A stretch of 64,000 nt of DNA from Burkholderiales bacterium. GTDB taxonomy: Bacteria > Pseudomonadota > Gammaproteobacteria > Burkholderiales > WYBJ01. Location: contig JADLAC010000089.1 in the NCBI GenBank assembly GCA_020848435.1, forward strand, positions 62,001-126,000, written 5' to 3'. The translations under genes were made by a program, and so were the position numbers. Under the pieces are notes generated by a model. The model was not told the origin of the DNA. It searched no databases and worked only from the letters and a program-made list of their open reading frames with translations. Shown here in pieces: positions 8,705 to 16,279 of the stretch (position 1 is the first letter of the stretch; each line of letters begins with the position of its first letter).

Positions 8705-9414
8705 CGGCGCGACGCGTGCTCATCACCGGTTCGAGCCGCGGCATCGGTCTCGCGACGGCGAAGCGGCTCGCGCGCGGCGGTTACGCAGTGACGCTGCATT
8801 GTCAGAAGGAGCGCGCGAAGGCCGATGCGTTGGCCGCGGAGCTCGGCAGCCGCGTGCTGCAATTCGACGTGACCGATCGCAGCGCCAGTCGCGAAATCCT
8901 CGAACGCGACATTGCGCAGGCTGGTCCTTACTACGGCATCGTCTGCAATGCAGGCATCGCGCGCGACAATGCCTTTCCGGCGCTGTCCGACGAAGACTGG
9001 GACAGCGTGATCGACACCAGTCTCAACGGCTTCTACAACGTCGTCCAGCCGCTGACGATGCCGATGGTGCGGGCGCGACAGGGCGGGCGCATCGTCGTGG
9101 TTTCTTCGGTCTCCGGCGTCATGGGCAACCGCGGCCAGGTGAACTACAGCGCTGCAAAGGCGGGCCTCATCGGTGCCGCCAAGGCGCTCGCCGTTGAGCT
9201 CGCCAGCCGCAGCATCACCGTCAACTGCGTGGCCCCGGGGCTGATCGAAACCGACATGCTGAGCGCGGTCGCGCTCGACGAGGCGCTGCGTATGGTGCCG
9301 ATGCGTCGCGTCGGCAACGCCGATGACGTGGCGGCCGCCATCGAATTTTTCATGTCCGACGCCGCGGCTTACATCACTCGCCAGGTGCTCGGCATCAACG
9401 GCGGGATCGTCTGA
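8701..9414 (+). CDS. apeQ: 3-oxoacyl-ACP reductase (FabG-like), ApeQ type
   Basis: A 237-residue classical SDR. The NAD(P) site TGSSRGIG is at 9-16, NAG in VCNAGIARDN at about 82-84, the catalytic Ser is in VVVSSVSG (about 135-138), and YSAAK gives Tyr149 and Lys153. The C-terminal GINGGIV is typical of FabG. It reduces the 3-keto group made by the neighbouring ketosynthases to the 3-hydroxyl used by the dehydratases. Both ends overlap neighbouring genes by a few bases, so expression is coupled. Confidence 0.9.
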   Translation: MTARRVLITGSSRGIGLATAKRLARGGYAVTLHCQKERAKADALAAELGSRVLQFDVTDRSASREILERDIAQAGPYYGIVCNAGIARDNAFPALSDEDWDSVIDTSLNGFYNVVQPLTMPMVRARQGGRIVVVSSVSGVMGNRGQVNYSAAKAGLIGAAKALAVELASRSITVNCVAPGLIETDMLSAVALDEALRMVPMRRVGNADDVAAAIEFFMSDAAAYITRQVLGINGGIV

Positions 9415-10634
9415 TGCCGCGGGTCGTCGTCACCGGCATGGCCGGTATCACGCCGCTCGGTGATGCCTGGGCCGACATCGAGTGCGCCCTACGTGCCGGA
9501 CGCAGCGCGATAAGACACATGCCCGAATGGGATCGCTACGAGAGTCTGCACACGCGTCTGGGTAGCCCCGTGAGCTTCACCACACCGGCGCACTATCCGC
9601 GCAAGCGCATCCGCTCGATGGGCCGTGTCTCGCTGCTGGCGGTGCGGGCCTGCGAGCTCGCGCTCGACGATGCGGGCCTGCTCGACGACCCGCTCATCGC
9701 CGACGGCCGCATGGGCGTCGCCTACGGCTCCTCGGCGGGCAGCGCGGAGCCCGTGCAAGTGTTCGGCAACATGCTCGCCACGGGTTCCATGCGAGGCGTG
9801 ACCTCCATGAGCTATCTGCAGATGATGCCGCACACGACCGCCGTCAACGTCGGCCTGTACTTCGGTTTGAAGGGCCGGCTGGTTCCCACCAGCAGCGCCT
9901 GCACGTCCGGCAGCCAGGCGATCGGTTATGCCTATGAAGCGATACGCTACGGCAAGCAGACGATGATGCTAGCTGGCGGCGCGGAGGAATTGTCCGCGGC
10001 CGGAGCTGCCGTGTTCGACACGCTCTTCGCTGCCAGCACGCGCAACGAAGCACCGCACGCTACGCCGCGACCGTTCGACCGCGACCGGGACGGCCTCGTC
10101 GTCGGCGAAGGCGCGGCGAGCCTCGTGCTCGAAGAGCTAGAGCAGGCCCGCGCGCGCGGTGCGCGGATTCACGCCGAGATCGTTGGCTACGGCACGAACG
10201 CCGACGGCAGCCACGTCACGGAACCGAGTGCCGCCACCATGGCGAACGTGATGCAGCTCGCGCTCGACGATGCCGGCCTGCCTGCATCTGCCGTCGGTTA
10301 CGTCAGCGCGCACGGCACCGCGACACAGATCGGCGACATCGCGGAAAGCCGCGCCACGGCGGAGGTCTTCGGCACCGGCGCGTGCGTCAGCGCCATGAAG
10401 AGCTACATCGGCCACACGCTGGGCGCCTGCGGCGCCATCGAGGCCTGGTGGGCAATCGAGATGCACAAGCGCGGCTGGTTCGCGCCGACGCTCAATCTCG
10501 ACCACCCGGACCCGCAATGCGCCGAGCTAGATCACATCGTAGCCGCCGAGCGACTGCTCGAGACCGAGTATCTCGCGAGCAATAATTTCGCGTTCGGCGG
10601 CGTCAACACTTCACTGATCCTGAGGAGGCTCTGA
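9414..10634 (+). CDS. apeR: Beta-ketoacyl-ACP synthase, ApeR type
   Basis: A 406-residue FabF-like condensing enzyme with Cys163 (SSACTSGSQ), His300 (SAHGTATQIGD) and His334 (SYIGHTLGACG), so it is predicted active. The AGGAEELSAAGAAVFDTLFA block and C-terminal NNFAFGGVNTSL are typical of FabF-type enzymes. It would provide a priming or alternative elongation condensation next to ApeO. Its start overlaps the ApeQ-type reductase stop by one base. The next gene begins immediately after its stop. Confidence 0.9.
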   Translation: MPRVVVTGMAGITPLGDAWADIECALRAGRSAIRHMPEWDRYESLHTRLGSPVSFTTPAHYPRKRIRSMGRVSLLAVRACELALDDAGLLDDPLIADGRMGVAYGSSAGSAEPVQVFGNMLATGSMRGVTSMSYLQMMPHTTAVNVGLYFGLKGRLVPTSSACTSGSQAIGYAYEAIRYGKQTMMLAGGAEELSAAGAAVFDTLFAASTRNEAPHATPRPFDRDRDGLVVGEGAASLVLEELEQARARGARIHAEIVGYGTNADGSHVTEPSAATMANVMQLALDDAGLPASAVGYVSAHGTATQIGDIAESRATAEVFGTGACVSAMKSYIGHTLGACGAIEAWWAIEMHKRGWFAPTLNLDHPDPQCAELDHIVAAERLLETEYLASNNFAFGGVNTSLILRRL

Positions 10635-10635
10635 C

Positions 10636-11307
10636 ATGAGCACGTCGCGTTTCACACCGCTCCTGCTGCTTTCGATCGTATTGCTGCTGGGCGGCTGCGC
10701 CACCGGCCGCAGCGTCGTGACAACTGCGTTCGACCCCGGCGTGAACCCGGCGACCGGCACGACGGTGCGCATCGAACCGGTCGAAGACGCGCGCGTCTTC
10801 ACTGCCGCCCCGCCACAGGCCGACATGCCGTCGTTGATGAACGCCGATGAGCTCGGCAATAAGTCCATCACTAGTCGCGCCATCGCGCGCAAACGCGGCG
10901 GATTCGGAGCGGCCCTGGGCGACGTGTTGCTCCCCGAGGGCGGGAGTGTCCAACAGCTTTCCCGGGCGGCCGTCACCCGCGCGCTACGCGAAACAGGCTA
11001 TCGGGTCGCTGCTCCCGGCGAGCCTGGCTATGCCGATGCCATTCCGGTCGCGTTGCGCATCGATGAATTCTGGTCATGGTTTTCGCCGGGATTCGCGCAG
11101 GTGGCCGTAAGCTTCCGCGGGAAGCTGCACTTACAAGGCAATATTGCCCCAGTCGCCGCGGGCGCATCGTACTCGGCCGAGGTGCAAGATAGGATGCAGG
11201 CCGTCTTCGAAAGCGACTGGGCGGCGGTCGTGACCAAAGGCGTCGCGGCGCTAAGCGAGAGTGTGCGCAAAGGGCTGGCCGGGGATCGCCCGCCGCGCGC
11301 ACCATGA
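10636..11307 (+). CDS. Lipoprotein of unknown function in the APE operon
   Basis: A 223-residue predicted lipoprotein: a short hydrophobic leader ends in LLLGGC with the lipidated cysteine at residue 21, followed by ATG, which does not carry the Asp+2 inner-membrane retention signal. The rest (TTVRIEPVEDARVF, SVQQLSRAAVTRALRETGYRV) resembles the YajG-like lipoproteins built around a strand-helix repeat, but I cannot name a family with certainty. It follows the ApeR-type gene with no real gap. An envelope role in anchoring or delivering the product is plausible from context alone. An ApeN-type counterpart is possible but not shown. Confidence 0.7.
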   Translation: MSTSRFTPLLLLSIVLLLGGCATGRSVVTTAFDPGVNPATGTTVRIEPVEDARVFTAAPPQADMPSLMNADELGNKSITSRAIARKRGGFGAALGDVLLPEGGSVQQLSRAAVTRALRETGYRVAAPGEPGYADAIPVALRIDEFWSWFSPGFAQVAVSFRGKLHLQGNIAPVAAGASYSAEVQDRMQAVFESDWAAVVTKGVAALSESVRKGLAGDRPPRAP

Positions 11308-11325
11308 CTGCATTGCGTCTGTAGT

Positions 11326-11343
11326 CGCAGCCGCACGGCTGCG
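11326..11343 (+). other. Perfect hairpin between the lipoprotein and small exported protein genes
   Basis: CGCAGCCG (11326-11333) and CGGCTGCG (11336-11343) are perfect inverted arms around a CA dinucleotide. No T-run follows, so it is not a classic intrinsic terminator. It could slow RNase decay or attenuate the distal two genes. Functional role is a guess. Confidence 0.4.
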
Positions 11344-11396
11344 CCGCTCGATCGCTGATCCGATTCTTCGAACGCCAAAGCATGAGAGGACCACCA

Positions 11397-11819
11397 ATGC
11401 TCCGCTCCATACGCATCACCGTAACCGCCGCTGCCCTGCTGCTTGCAGGCACAACCGAGGCGCAGCGCCAACCCGTGCCCATCGTCAATCACGAGAACGT
11501 GGCGGTGACTACGCAAAGCAGGAAGACACCCGGCATCGACGAAGTGGAAAAGGCCATCATCGCAGGCGCGCAGAATCGCAAATGGACCGTGTCCCATGTG
11601 GCCGGCCAGCGCAAGCTGCAAGCCAAGCTGTTCGTGCGCAACAAGCACACTGTCGTGGTCGAGATCGACTACAGCGAGACCGCGTATTCCGTCCGCTACC
11701 TGAGCAGCATCGACATGAAGTACGCGGTCCAGGATGGGGTGCCGGTGATCCATCCGTTCTACAACCGCTGGGTGACCGAGCTCATGGCAGGCATCCAGCT
11801 CGAAGTCGCGAAGCTGTAA
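11397..11819 (+). CDS. Small exported protein, unknown function
   Basis: A 140-residue protein with a signal peptide (MLRSIRITVTAAALLLAGTT, cleaved near EAQ). The mature domain is basic and strand-rich (RKWTVSHVAGQRKLQAKLFVRNKHTVVVEIDY), and holds a conserved-looking tryptophan near the C-terminus. I do not recognise the family. I chose the ATG at 11397 because AGAGGA lies 7-12 bases before it; an in-frame ATG at 11382 lacks such a site. It sits between the lipoprotein and the third ketosynthase on the same strand, so it belongs to the APE operon and probably works in the periplasm. Confidence 0.65.
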   Translation: MLRSIRITVTAAALLLAGTTEAQRQPVPIVNHENVAVTTQSRKTPGIDEVEKAIIAGAQNRKWTVSHVAGQRKLQAKLFVRNKHTVVVEIDYSETAYSVRYLSSIDMKYAVQDGVPVIHPFYNRWVTELMAGIQLEVAKL

Positions 11820-11840
11820 ACCGCCGGACCGAGAACACCG

Positions 11841-13058
11841 TTGCGGCGTGTCGCAGTCACGGGCATGGGCATAGTCTCGTGCCTGGGCAACGCGCTCGCC
11901 GATGTCGATCGCGCGCTGCGCGAGGGCCGCAGCGGCCTTCGGCGCGCCGACGCCTATCGGGATGCCGGCCTGCGCAGCTGGGTCTGCGGCCTGCCGGATC
12001 TCATGCACGAGCCGCCCATCGAGCGCAGGCACCGGCGCTTCATGGCCGATCCGGCCATCTATGCGTTTCACGCGTTGCGCAAAGCCATCGACGATGCCCA
12101 GCTGGAGGGCGGCTGCGTTTCGCACCCCGGTACAGGGCTCGTCGTCGGATCGGGCACTGGCTCGGTGCTCCGATTGATCGACGCCGTCGACACGCTGCGC
12201 GCGTCCGGTCTCGCCCGCGTGCCGCCCTACGCTGTTCCGCAGGTGATGGCCAGCACGGCGTCGGCAAGCCTCGCCACCGCCTTCGGCATCCGCGGGATCA
12301 GTTATTCGCTCTCGGCGGCATGTGCGACATCGGCGCACTGCATCGGCCACGCCTTCGATCTCGTGCGCTTCGGCAAACAGGACATCGTGTTCGCGGGAGG
12401 CGCCGAAGAAGCATGCTGGACGTCGGCGGCGATGTTCGATGCCATGGGAGCCCTTTCGGTGGCCTTCAACGATGCGCCGCAGACGGCATCCCGCCCCTAT
12501 GACGAAAAGCGGGACGGCTTCGTGATGGCAGGAGGCAGCGGCATCTTGGTGCTGGAAGAGCTTGCTCATGCCAAGGCACGCGGCGCTCGCATCCACGCCG
12601 AGATCGTCGGCTACGGCGCTTCCTCCGACGGCGACGACATGATACTTCCGGATCAGGACGGCGTCATGCGCGCGATGCAGCTCGCCCTGCGCGATGCGGG
12701 ATTTCCGCAGGTCGACTACCTAAATACGCACGCGACCTCCACACCGGCCGGTGACCTGGTCGAGCTCGCCGCGGCGCGCGACGTGTTCGGCGCATCCATG
12801 CCGCCGATTTCCTCGACCAAGGGGCTCACGGGACACTCCATCGGTGCCGCCGGCGCGCACGAGGCGATCTACTCGCTGCTCATGCTCAAGGGCGGCTATA
12901 TCGGCGCATGCGCGAATCTCGACACGCCGTCTCCGCAAGCGCAAGCCTACCCGCTGGTGACGGCCTGTCGCGCCGCCGAGCTCGGCTGCGTGATGTCCAA
13001 CAGTCTCGGCTTCGGCGGCTCGAACGCCAGCCTCGTGTTTCGCGCCGCCGACGCATGA
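11841..13058 (+). CDS. Third beta-ketoacyl-ACP synthase (FabB/FabF-like)
   Basis: A 405-residue condensing enzyme starting at a TTG (GAGAA lies upstream). Catalytic residues Cys161 (SAACATSAH), His297 (NTHATSTPAGD) and His332 (GLTGHSIGAAG) are present; the ACATSAHCIGHA block and KGLTGHSIGAAG resemble FabB. It is therefore not a cysteine-less chain-length factor of the ApeC kind, which one might expect as a partner of ApeO. It is the last gene of the collinear block and is followed by degraded DNA. It could supply fatty acyl primers or replace the partner subunit found in other APE systems. Confidence 0.87.
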   Translation: MRRVAVTGMGIVSCLGNALADVDRALREGRSGLRRADAYRDAGLRSWVCGLPDLMHEPPIERRHRRFMADPAIYAFHALRKAIDDAQLEGGCVSHPGTGLVVGSGTGSVLRLIDAVDTLRASGLARVPPYAVPQVMASTASASLATAFGIRGISYSLSAACATSAHCIGHAFDLVRFGKQDIVFAGGAEEACWTSAAMFDAMGALSVAFNDAPQTASRPYDEKRDGFVMAGGSGILVLEELAHAKARGARIHAEIVGYGASSDGDDMILPDQDGVMRAMQLALRDAGFPQVDYLNTHATSTPAGDLVELAAARDVFGASMPPISSTKGLTGHSIGAAGAHEAIYSLLMLKGGYIGACANLDTPSPQAQAYPLVTACRAAELGCVMSNSLGFGGSNASLVFRAADA

Positions 13059-13188
13059 CCGCGTGCGCCGATGCCGAGCATTGGATAAGGATCGTTGCGG
13101 TGGTATGACTCGTGTGCAGGAGATCAACGATGATACCGCGACGTGCCAGCTTCACATGGTCGTCCGCAATGGCGGACTTAGCTCGCAC
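13059..13188. other. Intergenic stretch before the gene-remnant zone
   Basis: No convincing coding region, promoter or repeat is visible in these 130 bases between the last ketosynthase and the Bug remnant. Open frames here do not resemble known proteins. No terminator hairpin for the APE operon is evident. Confidence 0.5.
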
Positions 13189-13430
13189 CTATTCCGCTCT
13201 GATCCCCGCCTGGCGCGCCAGGTCCGCGGTCAGCTTGACCTCGCCGGCAACCATGCGGTCGACCTCCTCGGGGGCGATCAAGGTCACGTCCGCTGCGATT
13301 GCGGTCATGCGCTGTTGCACGTCGGGCAGGCGGAAGATCCGCGTCACTTCGCGGTGGAGCTGGTTCACGATGGCGCGCGGCGTCTTCGCGGGCGCGAGCA
13401 ACGCGGTCCAGCGATGAAATGCCGGTCGGT
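13189..13430 (-). pseudogene. 3' remnant of a Bug/TctC-type solute receptor gene
   Basis: On the minus strand the last about 75 codons encode the C-terminal lobe of a tripartite-tricarboxylate receptor: LLAPAKTPRAIVNQLHREV, then LPDVQQRM, EEVDRMVAGEVK and the end QAGIRAE. This matches position by position the ends of the intact receptors in this window. The N-terminal three quarters, signal peptide and start are missing, and the reading frame runs into unrelated sequence at about 13425. The gene is a 5'-deleted relic, not a functional short protein. The left boundary is its normal stop codon. Confidence 0.75.
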
Positions 13431-13552
13431 GGGGGAGTCTGGGCAAGGGCTCCGGCATCGAGTTCGGTCGCTATCTCCAGCCCGGTGACGTGGTCGAGAT
13501 CGAAGTCGAAGGCATAGGGAAGCTGCGCAACCGCATCACACGCCCGGCCTGA
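13424..13552 (+). pseudogene. 3' remnant of a fumarylacetoacetate hydrolase-family gene
   Basis: In the frame ending with TGA at 13550-13552 the translation reads SLGKGSGIEFGRYLQPGD followed by VVEIEVEGIGKLRNRI, the signature C-terminal strands of the FAH/2-keto-4-pentenoate hydratase superfamily. Only about 40 codons remain; the catalytic N-terminal part is absent. The fragment abuts the oppositely oriented Bug remnant at about 13424-13430, so a deletion or rearrangement joined two truncated genes. From 13553 to 13693 I see no gene. Confidence 0.72.
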
Positions 13553-13693
13553 AGCGCGCGCATGATGCGCACGGCTCTCCAGGGTTTCGAGATTCAGCGC
13601 CGTGGTGTTGGGCTCGCTCGGCGAAGAAGCGCGCTCGCAGCGCTTGGACCGCGGCTCGCGGCTCATAGCTCATAGCACAGACGAGATCGACAG

Positions 13694-14172
13694 ATGCCCA
13701 AGATGACCGGTTCGCGCCTGGTCGCCGAGATGTTGAAGGGCTACGGCGTCACCCACGTGTTCTTCGTGCCCACGATGCTCATGGAGGCACTGGCGGAGAT
13801 GGACAGCCTGGGCGTGCAGACGATCCTCACCCACGGCGAGAAGGCGGCCGCCTACATGGCCGATGGCACGCGCGCGCGAAGAACGCGCCGGGCGTATGCT
13901 TCGCGCAGCAGATCGGGGCATCGAACCTCGCGGCGGGCTTGCGCGATCCCTACATGGCGCATACTCCGCTCATCGCCATCACCGGCGGCGCGCAGGCGGA
14001 CTGGCGCTACCGCCATGCCTACCAGGAGGTGGAGGATCTGGGCCAGTTCGACTGCGTGACCAAGGCGAACTTCTACCTCGACGACATCGCGCGGCTGCCG
14101 GATCTCCTGCGCCAGATGTTTCGCAGCGCGACCTCCGGCGCTCCTGGCCCTGTGCACCTGCGCATCGTCTAA
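13694..14172 (+). pseudogene. Truncated, frameshifted ThDP-dependent enzyme gene
   Basis: The start (MPKMTGSRLVAEMLKGYGVTHVFFVP) and the HGEKAAAYMADG block, with its cofactor-activating Glu, are the N-terminal pyrimidine-binding domain of acetolactate-synthase-like enzymes. After ATGGCCGATGGC (ending 13867) one base, most simply the T of a Tyr codon, is missing. The family sequence resumes in the next frame (AKNAPGVCFAQQIGASNLAAGL) and continues to GAPGPVHLRIV, where it stops. Only about 160 of the usual 550 residues exist; the central and diphosphate-binding domains are gone. A sequencing error could explain the frameshift but not the truncation. Its stop overlaps the stop of the convergent crotonase gene. 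Confidence 0.8.
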
Positions 14173-14927
14173 TCTTTCATCCGCGCGAGCCCCTCTAGTG
14201 CCAGTCCCAACGCGAGCTGCTTTTGCATTGCTTCCTTGATGGGCTGGGTCAGCACCAGGCGGGTGTAGCGTCGAACAAGTGGCGGCTGTTTCATGATCGT
14301 TCGCGCCAGTTCCCAAGCTCGAGGGAGCAGATTCTCCCGCGAGAGAAGCTCGTTCACCAGCCCGAACTCATACGCCTGCTGCGCCTTCACCGCCTGTCCA
14401 GTGGTCAGAAAATAACGCGCGCGTGCTGTGCCCATCAGCATCGGAAACGTGATCTGAACCCCGTCGCCGGGAACCATGCCGCCCTGAAAGTGTGCCGAGT
14501 CCTGGATGATGACGTCGTCAGATGCGAGCACGACGTCCGCCAGGAGGGGTATTTCCGGATGGCGCGTTACCGGACCGTTGATGGCGCTGATGACCGGAAC
14601 CTCAATATTCAGGAGGTTCATGATCAAATGCTTGGCCTCCCATTGCATGGGGTCGAAAGCGGCCGGCGCAAGGGCGCGGCGGGCGGGGTCGCCACCAAAG
14701 TTGACGGTCGGGCCCAGGAAGTACTCGCCCGTGCCGGTCATGATGATCACCTCGTTGTCGCGGTCACGTGCCACGTCAAGGAAAGCTTGCTCGAAGTCAC
14801 CGTGCGTCGGCCGGAACACGTATTGGCAGGGCCCATCGTTGGTGTGAAAACGCATCTCGAGGATGCCGTCCTCGCGCCGCATCTTGATGGTTTCGTACTT
14901 GCCGGCGTAGTCGCTGAACTCACTCAT
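14169..14927 (-). CDS. Crotonase-family beta-diketone hydrolase, 6-oxocamphor hydrolase-like
   Basis: A 252-residue crotonase-fold protein. It is unusually close to 6-oxocamphor hydrolase, a retro-Claisen C-C bond hydrolase. From memory of that enzyme, its catalytic His45, His122, His145, Asp154 and Glu244 correspond here to His42 (RPTHGDF), His123 (VTRHPEIP), His146 (QDSAHFQGG), Asp155 (VPGDG) and Glu245 (LALEGLARM). The general enoyl-CoA hydratase glutamate pair is not obvious. The likely reaction is hydrolytic ring opening of a cyclic or bicyclic 1,3-diketone to a keto acid without CoA. It lies downstream of a Bug receptor on the same strand, possibly with the SDR further upstream supplying the diketone. 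Confidence 0.8.
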   Translation of the reverse strand: MSEFSDYAGKYETIKMRREDGILEMRFHTNDGPCQYVFRPTHGDFEQAFLDVARDRDNEVIIMTGTGEYFLGPTVNFGGDPARRALAPAAFDPMQWEAKHLIMNLLNIEVPVISAINGPVTRHPEIPLLADVVLASDDVIIQDSAHFQGGMVPGDGVQITFPMLMGTARARYFLTTGQAVKAQQAYEFGLVNELLSRENLLPRAWELARTIMKQPPLVRRYTRLVLTQPIKEAMQKQLALGLALEGLARMKD

Positions 14928-15035
14928 CGTCAGGGATCCAATCGTAATCCACGGCTGTGAAGCGGGAATTCGCTGAATGACCAGCTCCTGGGTTGCACAT
15001 GAACCGCGTGCGGAACGAAAACCGCAAATAGCGGA

Positions 15036-16004
15036 TTACTCGACTTTCACACCGAAGTCGCGGATGACTTTGCCAAGCCGTTCGGATTCCGTTTTCATGA
15101 AGGCCGAAAACTCCTCTGGTGTGCTCGCGTTGACCATGTATCCCATCACCGTCAGTCGCTGCTGGGCTTCCGAGGCAGTGAGCGCCTGGCGCACCGCCCG
15201 TTGAATGCGATCGGATACCGCGGCCGGAACGCCTTTGGGAGCCACGATTCCCAGCCACGACATCAATTCAAATCCCGGGATGGTCTCCGCGACTGTAGGC
15301 ACGTCCGGAAGCTGGGCCATACGTTGCCTTCCTCCGACGGCGATGGCCTTGAGTTTCCCCGCGCTGATATGGGGAAGTACCCCCGACGGAAACGTGAAAG
15401 TAAAGTCGACCTCGTTGCTCAGCATCGCCTGCACGAGCGGGGCGCCGCCTTTGAAGGGAACATGGATCATGTCGATGCGCTCCCTGTGCGACAGCGACAG
15501 CAGCAGGACTCCCAGATGCTGGGGAGCCCCCGGGCCGGTTGATCCATACGTAAGCCTTCCCGCCTTGGCTTTGGCAAGAGCGAGTATCTGGCCCACGGTG
15601 TTTGCCGGGAAGCTGGCATTTGCGACCAGGACCAAAGGCAAGCTGACCATCATCGTGACCGCATCGAAGGCGTCTATATCCGGCGCTTCCTTGTAAAGGT
15701 GCGGATTGATGACATGCGAGTCGAACACTGCGAGCAGCGTATAGCCGTCTGGCGCCGCCCGCGAAGCATGAGTCGTACCGATTATGCCGGCCGCGCCGCC
15801 TTTGTTTTCGATAATGATTGCTTTGCCGAGTTGCTCCGCAAGGCGCGGCTGAATGATCCGCATCACTGCGTCCAATCCCCCGCCGGCCGGGAAAGGAACA
15901 ACGATGTGCACAGGCTTGTTCGGGTATTGACCGCGCGCTTCCGGCATGAGCATCGCCGCAAACGCAAGAACGCTGAACAGGGACAAAGAAACGCGAACAG
16001 CCAT
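15036..16004 (-). CDS. Bug/TctC-type periplasmic solute receptor
   Basis: A 322-residue receptor of the tripartite tricarboxylate transporter family, which binds carboxylic acids in the periplasm. The ATG at 16004 follows GAGGGGAGG at a proper distance; an upstream in-frame start is less likely. A signal peptide ends near EARG/QYPNK. Ligand-loop motifs are VVPFPAGGGLD, IENKGGAAGIIG and AAPDGYTLL, with the second-lobe HVPFKGGAPLV. It shares the strand and probably the transcript of the 6-oxocamphor-hydrolase-like gene 108 bp downstream, suggesting a ligand feeding that ring-opening step. No tctA or tctB gene is nearby. A strong promoter lies 42 bp upstream. Confidence 0.9.
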   Translation of the reverse strand: MAVRVSLSLFSVLAFAAMLMPEARGQYPNKPVHIVVPFPAGGGLDAVMRIIQPRLAEQLGKAIIIENKGGAAGIIGTTHASRAAPDGYTLLAVFDSHVINPHLYKEAPDIDAFDAVTMMVSLPLVLVANASFPANTVGQILALAKAKAGRLTYGSTGPGAPQHLGVLLLSLSHRERIDMIHVPFKGGAPLVQAMLSNEVDFTFTFPSGVLPHISAGKLKAIAVGGRQRMAQLPDVPTVAETIPGFELMSWLGIVAPKGVPAAVSDRIQRAVRQALTASEAQQRLTVMGYMVNASTPEEFSAFMKTESERLGKVIRDFGVKVE

Positions 16005-16045
16005 GCCGCCTCCCCTCGGTAAGCAACGCAACAGGACTCTTGAAA

Positions 16046-16074
16046 ATTATTGGTTGCGCTCGGAGCGATGTCAA
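16046..16074 (-). promoter_or_regulatory. Sigma70-type promoter for the Bug-crotonase transcript
   Basis: Read on the minus strand, a perfect TTGACA (16069-16074) is separated by exactly 17 bases from AATAAT (16046-16051). Transcription would start about 16039, giving a leader of about 35 bases that includes GAGGGGAGG before the ATG at 16004. It makes the Bug gene and crotonase independent of the SDR gene upstream. From 16075 to 16279 nothing else is apparent. Confidence 0.65.
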
Positions 16075-16279
16075 GAATACGTGAATCGAATGAGCGGCCG
16101 TGCCTCATGAAGAATCCGAGCGAAGGGGTTCGTTGCCTCATCGAGACACTACGAGCGAGATGCCGCCGTCCGGAACGACTCAAAGGGATTCGGTACTCGG
16201 CTTTGCACGCAAGCAGCGCAGCGCGTGCCGCGGGCAGTCGCGCGGAGCGACGACTGCGGGAACAGCACGCGCCTCCAGA

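Noticed and set aside
13178..13666. A 162-codon minus-strand frame across the scar region
   Set aside because: Its translation is not protein-like and conflicts with the Bug and FAH remnants that explain the same bases.
13059..14172. Insertion sequence or prophage edge causing the gene remnants
   Set aside because: No transposase, terminal inverted repeats or target duplication could be seen at the junction.
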